DNA of 64,000 bases, from contig NZ_CALIMF010000014.1 in assembly GCF_938028735.1 (NCBI RefSeq), positions 248,001-312,000 on the forward strand, in the 5' to 3' direction. A model generated the notes under the pieces. The model had not been told where the DNA came from and did no database searches. It saw nothing but the letters and a program-made list of their open reading frames with translations. Of this stretch, positions 26,484 through 35,353 are shown piece by piece. This DNA is from an uncultured Thermanaerothrix sp. (lineage in GTDB: Bacteria > Chloroflexota > Anaerolineae > Anaerolineales > Anaerolineaceae). A program made the position numbers and the translations under genes. Each line of letters starts with the position of its first letter. Positions within the stretch are counted from its first letter, which is position 1.

Positions 26484-28454
26484 TCAGCATTCCTGAACAA
26501 TGGTTCCCATTTGTCCAATGTCATAACCGGGCAATTGGCCCACCGCTTGGCGAAAACGCGGTTCATGCATTAATTCAAATATGGGTTTGATGCGCTCATC
26601 CTCCACGTACTTGCAAGGGATGACCAAGTCATAGGCTTCGTGAAAGAGCGGGATAAAATCCAGATCCAGTGCCTTGGCTGCGGCAGTCACTCCCAGGCCG
26701 CAATCGGCCCGCCCCGAGGCCACCGCTGCGGCTACAGACAAGTGCGTATATTCCTCCTGTTGGTAGCCCCGAATGGTTTCGGGATTGAGCCCCTTGAGAC
26801 TAAGGTGATAATCCAGCAGAACACGAGTACCCGCTCCGCGCTGGCGATTGACAAACATCACATCTGGACGCACCAAGTCTTCTAGCCCTCTAATGCCTTT
26901 GGGGTTTCCGGGACGTACAATTAAACCCTGTTCACGTTCCACCCACCGCACGATCCTGACATTTTCATTGGGTAGATACTGCCTTACATAACGCAGGTTA
27001 TAGATCCCTGTTTCCGGATCTAACAGATGCGATCCCGCCAGATGAGCCTCACCTCGACGTAAAGCAATCAGACCCCCCAGGCTTCCCACATTCGCCGACA
27101 CTAGGCGCAGACCTCGCTCAGCCAGAAACTGAGCCAGCAGATCTAACGACATATCGTGTGATCCGATTGCAAAGACGGTGCGGCTCAACACCCGGCTGGA
27201 GGTGTACAGCCGTACACGCACTTTCTGCCCTGCCTCTATTCCCTGGATACCCGAGGGAATTACCAAGATACCATCCGCACGAACAAGTGAGGTGATCACT
27301 CCCGCACCACGTGCTAAAGGTGCTACTACTATCCGCCCGCCCACCTCACCAATGACGACACGCACATAATCTTCATCCCCCGCGGGAGAGGTGATCTTAC
27401 GGGTGAGAACCGCTTCAATTTCCTCGGGTTCAGAAGCAGGTCGTCCAGTCCAAAGGGCCAATAAGGGCTCAACAAAGATCTCACCAGTGAGCGCCGCCGA
27501 TACCGGATAACCCGGAACCCCTAGAATGGGTACTTTGGCTCCCACTGCTCCACCAGAACGTCCAACCATGCCAAAGACAACCGGGTGTCCAGGCCGAACA
27601 GCCACGCCATGGAAGATTAGATCTCCCAGGCGTTCGACCACACGGGCAGAAAAATCCTCTGACCCTGCTGAGGAGCCTGCGTTCAGTAGAATCAAATCAC
27701 TTTCCTGCGCAGCCTCACGAACGCGCTCTAAAATCGCGTCCTCATCATCAGGGGTGATCGGGTAACGAACTGGTTCACCTCCCCAAGATGCCACCTGCGC
27801 AGCCAGAACCAGTGAATTGAACTCAATGATGTCCCCAGGCTTGACCGGCGTCCCAATTGGCACCAGTTCATCCCCTGTTGGAATAATCGCAACACGAGGC
27901 TTGCGCGTTACCACTACGTGAGTGTACCCACACGCCGCAATGGCTCCTAAATCGACCGGGCGCAGAACATGTCCCGCTGGGAGAACCAGTTGAGTTGCCA
28001 CAATGTCTTCACCCATTGGGCGAACATGGCTCCAAGGAGGCAAAGCCGCTCGTAGCCGGATCATAGAAGGGTGTCGCGGGTTCTCAGCTGGCCGCCCTTC
28101 TTGATCCAGTGCCTCCACATTTTCAATGGGCACCACTGCATTGGCCCATTCGGGCAATACATCGCCTGTATCCACATAAACCGCATGCGAGCCCACTGGC
28201 AAGGTCACCGGCGCTGTTGGCATAGCCCCATCTGTGTCCTCCGCTCGAATAGCAAACCCATCCATGGCTGCAGAGTGGTAATGAGGCGAGGAAAGCCGCG
28301 CCCAAACCGGTTCAGCAGTTACCCGTCCTACCAGGTCTTCGCTTAGGGGTAATGTTTCTACTCCCAGTATCCGCCATAAATTCGCTCCTTGAAGGGCGGC
28401 ACGAATACGCTGTTGTGCTTCTGGTAGAGGGATATCATGAAGGTACACTGACAT
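26484..28454 (-). CDS. MoeA-type molybdopterin protein fused to a PBP-like domain
   Basis: 656-residue protein. Residues 1 to about 420 are a MoeA molybdotransferase with PHYHSAAMDGFAIRAEDT, DVLPEWANAVVP, IIPTGDELVP, NAGSSAGSEDF and GVPGYPVSA. Such enzymes insert molybdate into molybdopterin. From about 435 to the end is a type-2 periplasmic-binding-protein domain (PBP_like) with GLIVRPGNPKG, NRQRGAGTRVLLDY and a C-terminal GYD. The second domain lacks a signal peptide, so it is cytoplasmic and may bind molybdate or tungstate as a sensor or feeder. The fusion is a known arrangement. It lies in tandem with an ordinary MoeA, 33 bases downstream of it. Confidence 0.93.
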   Translation of the reverse strand: MSVYLHDIPLPEAQQRIRAALQGANLWRILGVETLPLSEDLVGRVTAEPVWARLSSPHYHSAAMDGFAIRAEDTDGAMPTAPVTLPVGSHAVYVDTGDVLPEWANAVVPIENVEALDQEGRPAENPRHPSMIRLRAALPPWSHVRPMGEDIVATQLVLPAGHVLRPVDLGAIAACGYTHVVVTRKPRVAIIPTGDELVPIGTPVKPGDIIEFNSLVLAAQVASWGGEPVRYPITPDDEDAILERVREAAQESDLILLNAGSSAGSEDFSARVVERLGDLIFHGVAVRPGHPVVFGMVGRSGGAVGAKVPILGVPGYPVSAALTGEIFVEPLLALWTGRPASEPEEIEAVLTRKITSPAGDEDYVRVVIGEVGGRIVVAPLARGAGVITSLVRADGILVIPSGIQGIEAGQKVRVRLYTSSRVLSRTVFAIGSHDMSLDLLAQFLAERGLRLVSANVGSLGGLIALRRGEAHLAGSHLLDPETGIYNLRYVRQYLPNENVRIVRWVEREQGLIVRPGNPKGIRGLEDLVRPDVMFVNRQRGAGTRVLLDYHLSLKGLNPETIRGYQQEEYTHLSVAAAVASGRADCGLGVTAAAKALDLDFIPLFHEAYDLVIPCKYVEDERIKPIFELMHEPRFRQAVGQLPGYDIGQMGTIVQEC

Positions 28455-28487
28455 CGCTAATTTCCTTTCATCCTCAATTTAACCATC

Positions 28488-29723
28488 TTACAAAAGCCAC
28501 ACCTCAACCTCAGCACCCGATGCCAGACCTGTTGCATCGGCGGGAATGCGCAGTAGCCCATCTGCGCGCACCAGCGAAAAGATTAAGTTGCTCTTATAGA
28601 AAATGGGTTCTGCCAGCAGCCCCTCCGCGCTCTCAATCAATCGTACGGGAACGTAATCCTCTCGTCCAGCCTGAGAGGGCAAATTGAGGGTGAGACGGGC
28701 CGGTAAGCGTGCGCGTGGACGTTTAACTCTAAGCCCTAGCAAGCGCCCTAAGACTGGCGGTAAGAAAAATTGAGCCACAACCAGCGCGCTTACTGGGTTG
28801 CCAGAGAGACCCAAAAGAGGTTTTCCATTACAAACCGCCAGAATGGTGGGCTTTCCTGGCCGGATGTTGATCCCGTGAACTAGCACACCGGGAAGGCCCA
28901 TCTCATCAATTATCCGCGCAGTCAAATCCCGTGTACTTATGGAAGAGCCCGCAGATATAATGACCAGATCATTTTCATCCAAAGCACGCCTAAGTACTTC
29001 ACGCAATACCTCCTCACGATCTGGCACAATACCATAGCGTTGTGGAAGCCCCCCTTCCAACTCTACCAACGCACTTAGCGAGTAACTATTAATATCTCGA
29101 ACTTGGGCAGGGCGCAGGGGTTGCTCGGGGGGGATAACCTCATCCCCGCTAGACAGTATTCCCACACGCGGTTTTTTGGCTACGCGCAATTTTGTGATTC
29201 CTAGCCCCATCAGCCCTCCAATTTCAGGGGGGCGTAAGCGAACCCCTGCCGGAATAACTTCCTCCCCTACCTGCACGTCCTCTCCAATTTTGAGCACATT
29301 TTCACCCACCCCCACCGAGCGCAGGACCTCGATCTCACCTGGCATCGTCATCTGAGTGTGTTCCAACATCACAACCGCATCTGCCCCTTCTGGTAGCATC
29401 CCCCCGGTGTAAATCAAAGCCGCCTGTCCGGGTTGTAGGGCAAACTCAGGAGCCTGGCCCATTTCAACCTCACCTACCACCGCCAAATAGGCTGGCAGGC
29501 TGTCGCTTGCCCCGAAGGTATCAGCAGCCCGCACCGCATATCCATCCACCGTGCTACGGGGGAAAAATGGCATGGGTTCTGGCGCTCGAATGGGCTCCAT
29601 GGTAACCCGTCCCAGGGCTTCCAGAGTCAAGAGTTCCTCCGTCTCGGGCTCAAGGTCGGGGAGAGCATTCAACCAACGCTCCAGAGCTGCTTGAGGGGAT
29701 AGTAATGCTAGAAATTCACCCAT
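28488..29723 (-). CDS. moeA: molybdopterin molybdotransferase
   Basis: Inserts molybdate into adenylylated molybdopterin to form the cofactor. The 411-residue protein has all MoeA sections: PFFPRSTVDGYAVRAADT, LPEGADAVVMLEHT, ILSSGDEVIPP, ISAGSSISTRDLT, the MPT-binding GIRPGKP-like NIRPGKPTIL, and LSGNPVSALVV. It is 3 bases after the UbiA gene and 33 before the MoeA-PBP fusion. Two MoeA copies in one operon often reflect separate roles, for example molybdenum versus tungsten insertion; which is which cannot be decided here. No other Moco genes (moaA-E, mobA) are in the window. Confidence 0.94.
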   Translation of the reverse strand: MGEFLALLSPQAALERWLNALPDLEPETEELLTLEALGRVTMEPIRAPEPMPFFPRSTVDGYAVRAADTFGASDSLPAYLAVVGEVEMGQAPEFALQPGQAALIYTGGMLPEGADAVVMLEHTQMTMPGEIEVLRSVGVGENVLKIGEDVQVGEEVIPAGVRLRPPEIGGLMGLGITKLRVAKKPRVGILSSGDEVIPPEQPLRPAQVRDINSYSLSALVELEGGLPQRYGIVPDREEVLREVLRRALDENDLVIISAGSSISTRDLTARIIDEMGLPGVLVHGINIRPGKPTILAVCNGKPLLGLSGNPVSALVVAQFFLPPVLGRLLGLRVKRPRARLPARLTLNLPSQAGREDYVPVRLIESAEGLLAEPIFYKSNLIFSLVRADGLLRIPADATGLASGAEVEVWLL

Positions 29724-29726
29724 CGG

Positions 29727-30668
29727 TCACCCCACCCACAATGAAAAGGTCAGAAAATAAGCCGTCAGTCCAACTGTAGCATAAGCCGTTAGGCGTAACA
29801 GCGGCCAGCGGGTCGGTGCTCCATTCCCAATTTGCCACATTTGCCAGACCTGAAATGCTCCTATGGGCAAAGTCAACATAGCCGGCCAAAGTAGTGACCA
29901 CGAAAGTCCCATCAAGGCAGTCACTCCCAAACAGAAATAGGCCAGAGGGACAAGGAGATTATGCAACAACATCCCACGCTGCCACCCCAACCGCACCATC
30001 ATGGTGGTACGCCCCTGCTTAAGATCACGATAGTAATGTTCCAGTGAGATGGCTAGCAGCATGGCTAGACATAACAACGTTAAAGGAAAAGTAAGCAAAC
30101 CCAACAAATGAGCGTCCAAATCATGGGAAAGCAATACAAACGCAAACGCGGGGGTCAAATTAGCCAGGAAGAAGGCCACGCACAATTCACCATATCCGGT
30201 ATAGGCGAGACGCAAAGGAGGGACACTGTAAAAGAAAGCCACTCCAAAGGCGATCCCCAGGAGCAGGAGTGCCGAGGCATTCATTGCCCCTCTGGTCAAT
30301 AGCAACACGGCCACAATCGCTCCAACGCTCAGAGTCGTCATTCCGGCTTGCAGAAAGACCAGTCGCGGCAAGAGAACCTCTTTTGGAGCGTTCTCCTCGT
30401 CTTCTATATTCTTGGCTTCAGGTGACCGCTGTGAGGGTGGGGTTCGATCCTCATCAATCCGATCATAGAACGCTTTCAGAAAAGCACTGCTCATTTGCAG
30501 AAGGGTAATACAGGCCTGGCCCAACCAGTAATCCACCCACGAAAAAGGTTGATTGCGAAAATCAACAATTCCAGCCCCAAGGGCAAAGAACAATATGCCA
30601 GCCAATAGCGCCAGCGGGTTAGCCGCGCGCACCAGTTGTGAGAGAGGTGATGAGAGAAGTTTGCGCAT
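29727..30668 (-). CDS. UbiA-family prenyltransferase, MenA-like
   Basis: Integral membrane prenyltransferase of 313 residues with about eight hydrophobic helices. The first Asp-rich site reads FYDRIDEDR near residue 65-75 and the second YRDLKQGRTTMMVRLG near 215-230. The last part resembles the GKxTLAVRLG of MenA, which attaches a polyprenyl chain to dihydroxynaphthoate in menaquinone synthesis. A long acidic loop (about 75-95) follows the first Asp site. No other menaquinone gene is adjacent; neighbours are an SDR enzyme and MoeA, so the acceptor remains unknown. Confidence 0.75.
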   Translation of the reverse strand: MRKLLSSPLSQLVRAANPLALLAGILFFALGAGIVDFRNQPFSWVDYWLGQACITLLQMSSAFLKAFYDRIDEDRTPPSQRSPEAKNIEDEENAPKEVLLPRLVFLQAGMTTLSVGAIVAVLLLTRGAMNASALLLLGIAFGVAFFYSVPPLRLAYTGYGELCVAFFLANLTPAFAFVLLSHDLDAHLLGLLTFPLTLLCLAMLLAISLEHYYRDLKQGRTTMMVRLGWQRGMLLHNLLVPLAYFCLGVTALMGLSWSLLWPAMLTLPIGAFQVWQMWQIGNGAPTRWPLLRLTAYATVGLTAYFLTFSLWVG

Positions 30669-30677
30669 GAAATACCT

Positions 30678-31412
30678 CTAAAGCAAATGATAACCACTGT
30701 CTACCCGCAGTATCTGGCCTGTCACCAGATCATTTTCAATCAGAGAAAGCACAGCCTGGGCCACTGCCTCAGGGGTCCCCGAGCGTTTTAAGGGTAAGCG
30801 TTCCACTAAGTGCGCCCATGCTTCAGATGTCATCTCAACGCCTGGAGTAATCATCCCTGGCGCAACAGCGTTCACCCGAATGTTTGGGGCCAGGGTCTTG
30901 GCCAACAATCGCGTTAAGTGTTCCAATGCTCCTTTGGAAAGTACATAGGCAGCGTGGGAGGTCCATAACCGCAGCGCGCCACAGTCGGTCAAATAGATAA
31001 TAACGCCACCTGCAGCCTGCATCAACGGCGCAGCCGCACGAGCACATAACCAAGCGGCCCGTAAATTGAGCGCAAAAAGGCTATCCCATATTTCGCGGGG
31101 GGTATCCAGAAGCGTCCCGCCCGAGAACCTACCTACTGCGTAGACAAAGACCTTCAACGGATACCCCCATCGCGCCACCTGCTCAAACAAGCCCGTGATG
31201 TTATCATCTTCCATAAGATTGGCCGAGGCCAAGAGAGCCGGTTGCCCCATGTGCTCAATCTGAGTCGCTAGAGCCAGTGCCTTTTCTCGGGAATGGTAAT
31301 AATGAAGCCCAACCGCATACCCCCGTTGAGCCAATGCCAGCGCGATGGCTCCACCCAGATTGCCAGAAGATCCCACCACCAGCGCCAGAGGGTAAGAATG
31401 GCTCATTCCCAT
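30678..31412 (-). CDS. SDR oxidoreductase resembling pteridine reductases
   Basis: NAD(P)-dependent short-chain dehydrogenase of 244 residues. It has the Rossmann start VVGSSGNLGGAIA, and HYYHSREKA after beta-2, which resembles the NADPH-binding HYHRS of FolM/PTR1 enzymes. The active site has Tyr156 and Lys160 (YVLSK), but the usual Ser is replaced by the TD of YLTDCG (Thr142, Asp143). An Asp at this place is a mark of pteridine reductases such as FolM (ITDY). A pterin or folate substrate would fit the molybdopterin neighbours, but this is inference. It is 9 bases from the UbiA gene and 12 from proline dehydrogenase. Confidence 0.8.
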   Translation of the reverse strand: MGMSHSYPLALVVGSSGNLGGAIALALAQRGYAVGLHYYHSREKALALATQIEHMGQPALLASANLMEDDNITGLFEQVARWGYPLKVFVYAVGRFSGGTLLDTPREIWDSLFALNLRAAWLCARAAAPLMQAAGGVIIYLTDCGALRLWTSHAAYVLSKGALEHLTRLLAKTLAPNIRVNAVAPGMITPGVEMTSEAWAHLVERLPLKRSGTPEAVAQAVLSLIENDLVTGQILRVDSGYHLL

Positions 31413-31424
31413 ATTCTGTTAGCC

Positions 31425-32384
31425 TCAGCGGCGGAAGAAATTAGAAACGAAGAACCACAAATTGGCCGGTCGCTCGGCCAAACGACGCATGAAATAGGGA
31501 TACCAATGGGTACCATAGGGCACATAAATGCGCACCGGATATCCCGCACGAACCAATGCTTGTTGCAGATCACGTCGAATGCCATAAAGCATCTGAAATT
31601 CCAATGCGGTGTTGGGTAGCCCCAAGCGCTTGGCGCGTTCTTGTGCATACCGAATACGCGCTTCATCGTGAGTAGCAATAGCCGGGATGGGGGGAAAGCG
31701 CCCATCTGCACTAATTTGAGGAACCCCCGCCTCTAGCACCCCTTGGAGTAGAATATCTGTCAAACGATCAAAACTGGCATCCACATCGCGTTTACGTGGA
31801 TAAGCAATCTCTGGAGGCTCTTTGTAAGCTCCCTTAACCAGGCGAATGGGAACATGTCGGCTCACCAAATGACGTGTATCCTGTTCACTTCGGTAAAGGT
31901 AAGACTGAATAGCAACGCCCACATTGGCGTAGCCTTGGTCGTGACACCAATGAACCAGATCCAGAGTTGCGTCAACCAGGGATGAATCCTCCATATCCAC
32001 ACGTACAAAATTGCCCAAGGCCCGAGCACGGGCAACAATTTGTTCCAAATTTTGCCGGCAGAGCGCACGATCAACCGTCAAACCAATGGCACTTAGTTTC
32101 ACGGAAACATTCGCACGCAAGTTCTGGCGCTCAATTTCCTCGAGGCTTGCCAGAATTGCCTCAGTAGCCCGCTGGGCTTCGATGGTATCAGTAGTGTGTT
32201 CTCCCAAATGATCGACCGTAGCATTCAACCCCGCTTCATTCAAAACACGAATGACCCGCGTGGCTTCTTCCAAGGTTTCTCCAGCAATGAAACGCGAAGC
32301 CACCCGCCAAGCAACACGCCAGCGGGTAACCAAATGCTTGGCCCATTCAGCTTTAGACAGGGAGATTAATAGTGCTCGAAGCAT
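31425..32384 (-). CDS. proline dehydrogenase
   Basis: FAD enzyme that oxidises proline to pyrroline-5-carboxylate and passes electrons to quinone. The 319-residue monofunctional protein has the TIM-barrel motifs NATVDHLGEHT, SVKLSAIGL, VRVDMEDSS, GVAIQSYLYRSE, VRLVKGAYKEP-like IRLVKGAYKEP, ATHDEARI, EFQMLYGIRRD and YVPYGTHWYPYFMRRLAERP. The ribosome site is GAGGAG. It is the first gene of the tightly packed minus-strand group that continues into the SDR, UbiA and MoeA genes. The partner P5C dehydrogenase is not in the window. Confidence 0.95.
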   Translation of the reverse strand: MLRALLISLSKAEWAKHLVTRWRVAWRVASRFIAGETLEEATRVIRVLNEAGLNATVDHLGEHTTDTIEAQRATEAILASLEEIERQNLRANVSVKLSAIGLTVDRALCRQNLEQIVARARALGNFVRVDMEDSSLVDATLDLVHWCHDQGYANVGVAIQSYLYRSEQDTRHLVSRHVPIRLVKGAYKEPPEIAYPRKRDVDASFDRLTDILLQGVLEAGVPQISADGRFPPIPAIATHDEARIRYAQERAKRLGLPNTALEFQMLYGIRRDLQQALVRAGYPVRIYVPYGTHWYPYFMRRLAERPANLWFFVSNFFRR

Positions 32385-32558
32385 GGATGCTCCTCATTAT
32401 TGTGCGCAAATTCACTGGCAAGCAAGATAATTCTAGCACACCTTGCCCAACACAATTTCATCCTCTAATCAGAGGATCACCAAGAACCTAAAAATTGCCC
32501 ATTAATTAGATTTCTCGATCTAATCGCATTAGGATAAAATCATTTAATAAGTTTGGGT

Positions 32559-33962
32559 ATGCCCCCCATGTTCACCAGTCTTCGACCTCATTGGAGAACC
32601 ACACTTCTCCCAGCCCTGGTGGGCTTTCTCCTCTTATTCTTGGAGGCTCTTTTCGCCCCTGATGGCCGTGCAAAGGGATTTCTTAGACTGGGACTTAATC
32701 TTGTCATCTTTGGCATCGGAGTAGGTTTCTGGCTGGCATTTTTCTCGCAATTCATTGTGCCGGTCAATAATCTGCACGACAGACTAAATGCCTTCTTCCA
32801 TCTGATAGGTTACTTAGTGGGCTGCCACGGTCCCATTCTCTTTATTGAGAATGGGCAGATCCGCCAACAACCGAAAACCACCTCTGGTATCGCAGGGGTT
32901 ATGATTCTTGACTCGGCCAGCGCCGCCATGTTACGCACTTCCCATCGGTTTACTCGCGCTGTGGGTCCGGGCGTTGTTTTTACCCAGCCTGGTGAACGAG
33001 TCGCAGGTGTGGTGGATTTGCGTCAACAGCGCCAAACCATCGGCCCACGTCCTAGCGAAGATCCCTTCGCTCCTCCACAGCCCAACGAGGGACCCGCCCA
33101 ATACGAAGCCCGAATGCGACGCAAGCGAGAAACGCGCGCAATCACCCGCGATAATTTTGAGATCATTCCTCAAATTGAAGTGATCTTTCAACTGGATGCA
33201 CAGCCTGGCCAAGGCCAAACTGAGTTTGGCTACAATCCTCTCGCCGTGCAAAGGGCTATCCTGGGACAGGTTGTCAATGCAGATTTACCTCTAGACACGC
33301 CTGCGCGATTGATCCCCTGGAACGAATTACCCGCCCAACTGGCAGCGGAAGCTTGGCGCGACTTGATTTCTCGCTTCACTCTAGAACAAATTTTCCCAAC
33401 TCAGCCTGCCCGTCAACCACAAGTTGGGCTTCAATGGATTCTCCAAATGATGCGAAATCGCCTTACACAACCCCAGGTCCCGCTTCTGGATTTTGACGGA
33501 CGCAATACAGGCGAGACCACACCCAGCCGCGAATTCAGTGTTCTAAGCAGCCGCGGCATCAGAGTGATAGAGATCAATATCTTGGATCTAAGGTTATCTC
33601 CCGAGGTGGAACGTGAACTGCTAAACCGCTGGAGCGCAGGATGGTTGGCCTGGGCGCGCCAAGAGCGTGAACAGATAGAAAGAGAACGTCGCGACCTTGC
33701 GGATCAAGCCAGAGAGGATGCGCTCCGAGTGTATGCAGAAACAAGCACGCACCATTTCGAGGCCTTCTTTTCAACCCGCTCCACAGATTCCCCTGCAGAA
33801 GAGATGACAGCGCCTGTAGACTGGGCACGCTCCATTTTGTTACGTCTCTTGCGCGGGCATCTAATGCTCATTGAAAGCCGTCCCGGGCTCAAGACCCTAG
33901 CCGTGGATGAGAAACAGCAGATTCAAGAATTAATTGCAATTCTCGAGAGCCGAGCGCTATGA
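32559..33962 (+). CDS. SPFH-like membrane protein, first of a pair
   Basis: 467-residue protein of unknown function starting at ATG 32559; TTG 32553 and ATG 32568 are alternatives and no good ribosome site is visible. Two membrane helices lie at about 14-30 and 40-65. A region at about 125-225 resembles the stomatin/prohibitin (SPFH) domain: AVGPGVVFTQPGERV, VVDLRQQRQ and TRDNFEIIPQIEVIFQLD. The rest is largely helical, with a charged Arg/Glu-rich segment near 365-395 that may form a coiled coil. It overlaps the next gene by 4 bases, and that gene encodes a similar protein. SPFH proteins usually form membrane-attached oligomers. A TAAAAT box at 32535-32540 may be its -10 element. Confidence 0.65.
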   Translation: MPPMFTSLRPHWRTTLLPALVGFLLLFLEALFAPDGRAKGFLRLGLNLVIFGIGVGFWLAFFSQFIVPVNNLHDRLNAFFHLIGYLVGCHGPILFIENGQIRQQPKTTSGIAGVMILDSASAAMLRTSHRFTRAVGPGVVFTQPGERVAGVVDLRQQRQTIGPRPSEDPFAPPQPNEGPAQYEARMRRKRETRAITRDNFEIIPQIEVIFQLDAQPGQGQTEFGYNPLAVQRAILGQVVNADLPLDTPARLIPWNELPAQLAAEAWRDLISRFTLEQIFPTQPARQPQVGLQWILQMMRNRLTQPQVPLLDFDGRNTGETTPSREFSVLSSRGIRVIEINILDLRLSPEVERELLNRWSAGWLAWARQEREQIERERRDLADQAREDALRVYAETSTHHFEAFFSTRSTDSPAEEMTAPVDWARSILLRLLRGHLMLIESRPGLKTLAVDEKQQIQELIAILESRAL

Positions 33963-35353
33963 GACTTTCAAATGCCCGCTTCCGTTTATTCCTCCTGCTT
34001 CCTCTCGGGCTTTGTCTATGGTTAGGGGTGGCATGGATCAATCTACCACTCCCTCCCATTGGTGCAGGCCAGGATCCTTTCTACCCAACCCTCGGTCTTC
34101 TGATAGGCTCAATGTTTTCCCTTCCCGTCCTGATAACCATCTTCCTCCCTTTCTGGTTAGGACTGGAATGGGCGGCTCGTTACCAGAGCGAAATTTATAC
34201 GCTCCCGCATCCGGGTATAAGTCGCCGCTTTTTGCTTCAGGTGAGCCTAGGACTTCTGCCACCCCCAAACCTGGATATTCATGGCGAGCAACTCAGTACG
34301 TCCCAACAACAGAATCCCATTTTCCTTATTGGTGGTCCTGGACAGGTCAATTGCTCCGCCGAAGTTGCAGCCATCTTTGAGCGCCCTAACGGTACACCTC
34401 GTTTTATCTTGCCCGGCACAAGTACCACGCTGGAGAAATTTGAGCGCTTGCGCCGTATCCTCGACCTGAGAGACCACGAACTCCAATTTGATGAAATTCA
34501 AACGCGCAGTCGAGATGGCATTCGCATCTCACTCCAAGACGTGCGCGTTCTCTTCAGCATCTGGCGGCGCTTTCCACAGTCCCACAACCTTCCAAATCCT
34601 TATCCGACCTACCGGCAAAACCTTTATTGGCTGACTTATCGCCAATTACCGGGTCCATGGGTGGAGGGAATGCGCCGCTTAGTTGCTCGGGAGTTGCAAA
34701 ATCAAATCCGATCCCGTCCATTTAGCGAACTGATCGCAGGGGTTGGACAAACCGAGATCCGTCAACAAGTTGAGCGTCAACGTCAGATCACGACCCTCCA
34801 ATGGGCGCACCCCTTAACGCGCCCCTTACGTTTCATCTATACACCTAATCTCCCTCCTCCCATTTCAATTCCTAACCGATGGCCACGCCCACAACTTACC
34901 AGCTTTTTCGATGATTTTGCGCGCGTTTTTCCACGTCTAGCCCGCAACCAGGGGGTACGCTTGGAATGGATTAGTGTGGGAGCTTGGAATATTCCTGAGC
35001 CCATCGTATGGGAACAGCATCTTGAAGCACTCAAACTGACCCGCGAGAACCTGCGCCTGGGTAGCGAACGCGCACTCCGGGAATGGCGTGAACAAAATTT
35101 GGATCAAGCCTTAGCGCAGCGTTTGCGCGAAGTCCCGATCTTAGCCTTTGTTACCCTCAACCAGGGGTCTCGTGACTCCGAGGTTCACTTGTTTGATCTG
35201 CTTAGAATTTACCAGGGCATCCTCAGCGAAGTCGCCTCAGGCTATAATCCACAGGAAGTTCTACCCAGAATACGGAATGCCCTGGAGGAAATTGAGCAAT
35301 GCTTAAACGCTCACTTAAAGCAACAAGGTAAAGCCAGGTTTCATTCGCCATGA
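33959..35353 (+). CDS. SPFH-like membrane protein, second of a pair
   Basis: 464-residue protein of unknown function. Two N-terminal membrane helices (about 9-28 and 40-68) are followed by an SPFH-like stretch: GGPGQVNCS, an ILPGTSTTLEKFER segment, RILDLRDHELQFDE and TRSRDGIRISLQDVRVLFSI. It shares helix arrangement and the DLR..TRD pattern with the preceding protein, so the two probably act together. The C-terminal third has long charged helices. It overlaps both neighbours by 4 bases, tying it to psuK downstream. I know no characterised homologue. Confidence 0.65.
   Translation: MRLSNARFRLFLLLPLGLCLWLGVAWINLPLPPIGAGQDPFYPTLGLLIGSMFSLPVLITIFLPFWLGLEWAARYQSEIYTLPHPGISRRFLLQVSLGLLPPPNLDIHGEQLSTSQQQNPIFLIGGPGQVNCSAEVAAIFERPNGTPRFILPGTSTTLEKFERLRRILDLRDHELQFDEIQTRSRDGIRISLQDVRVLFSIWRRFPQSHNLPNPYPTYRQNLYWLTYRQLPGPWVEGMRRLVARELQNQIRSRPFSELIAGVGQTEIRQQVERQRQITTLQWAHPLTRPLRFIYTPNLPPPISIPNRWPRPQLTSFFDDFARVFPRLARNQGVRLEWISVGAWNIPEPIVWEQHLEALKLTRENLRLGSERALREWREQNLDQALAQRLREVPILAFVTLNQGSRDSEVHLFDLLRIYQGILSEVASGYNPQEVLPRIRNALEEIEQCLNAHLKQQGKARFHSP

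Noticed and set aside
32461-32476. TCCTCT/AGAGGA hairpin as a terminator
   Set aside because: Only 6 bp, no T-run, and it lies between two divergent gene starts.
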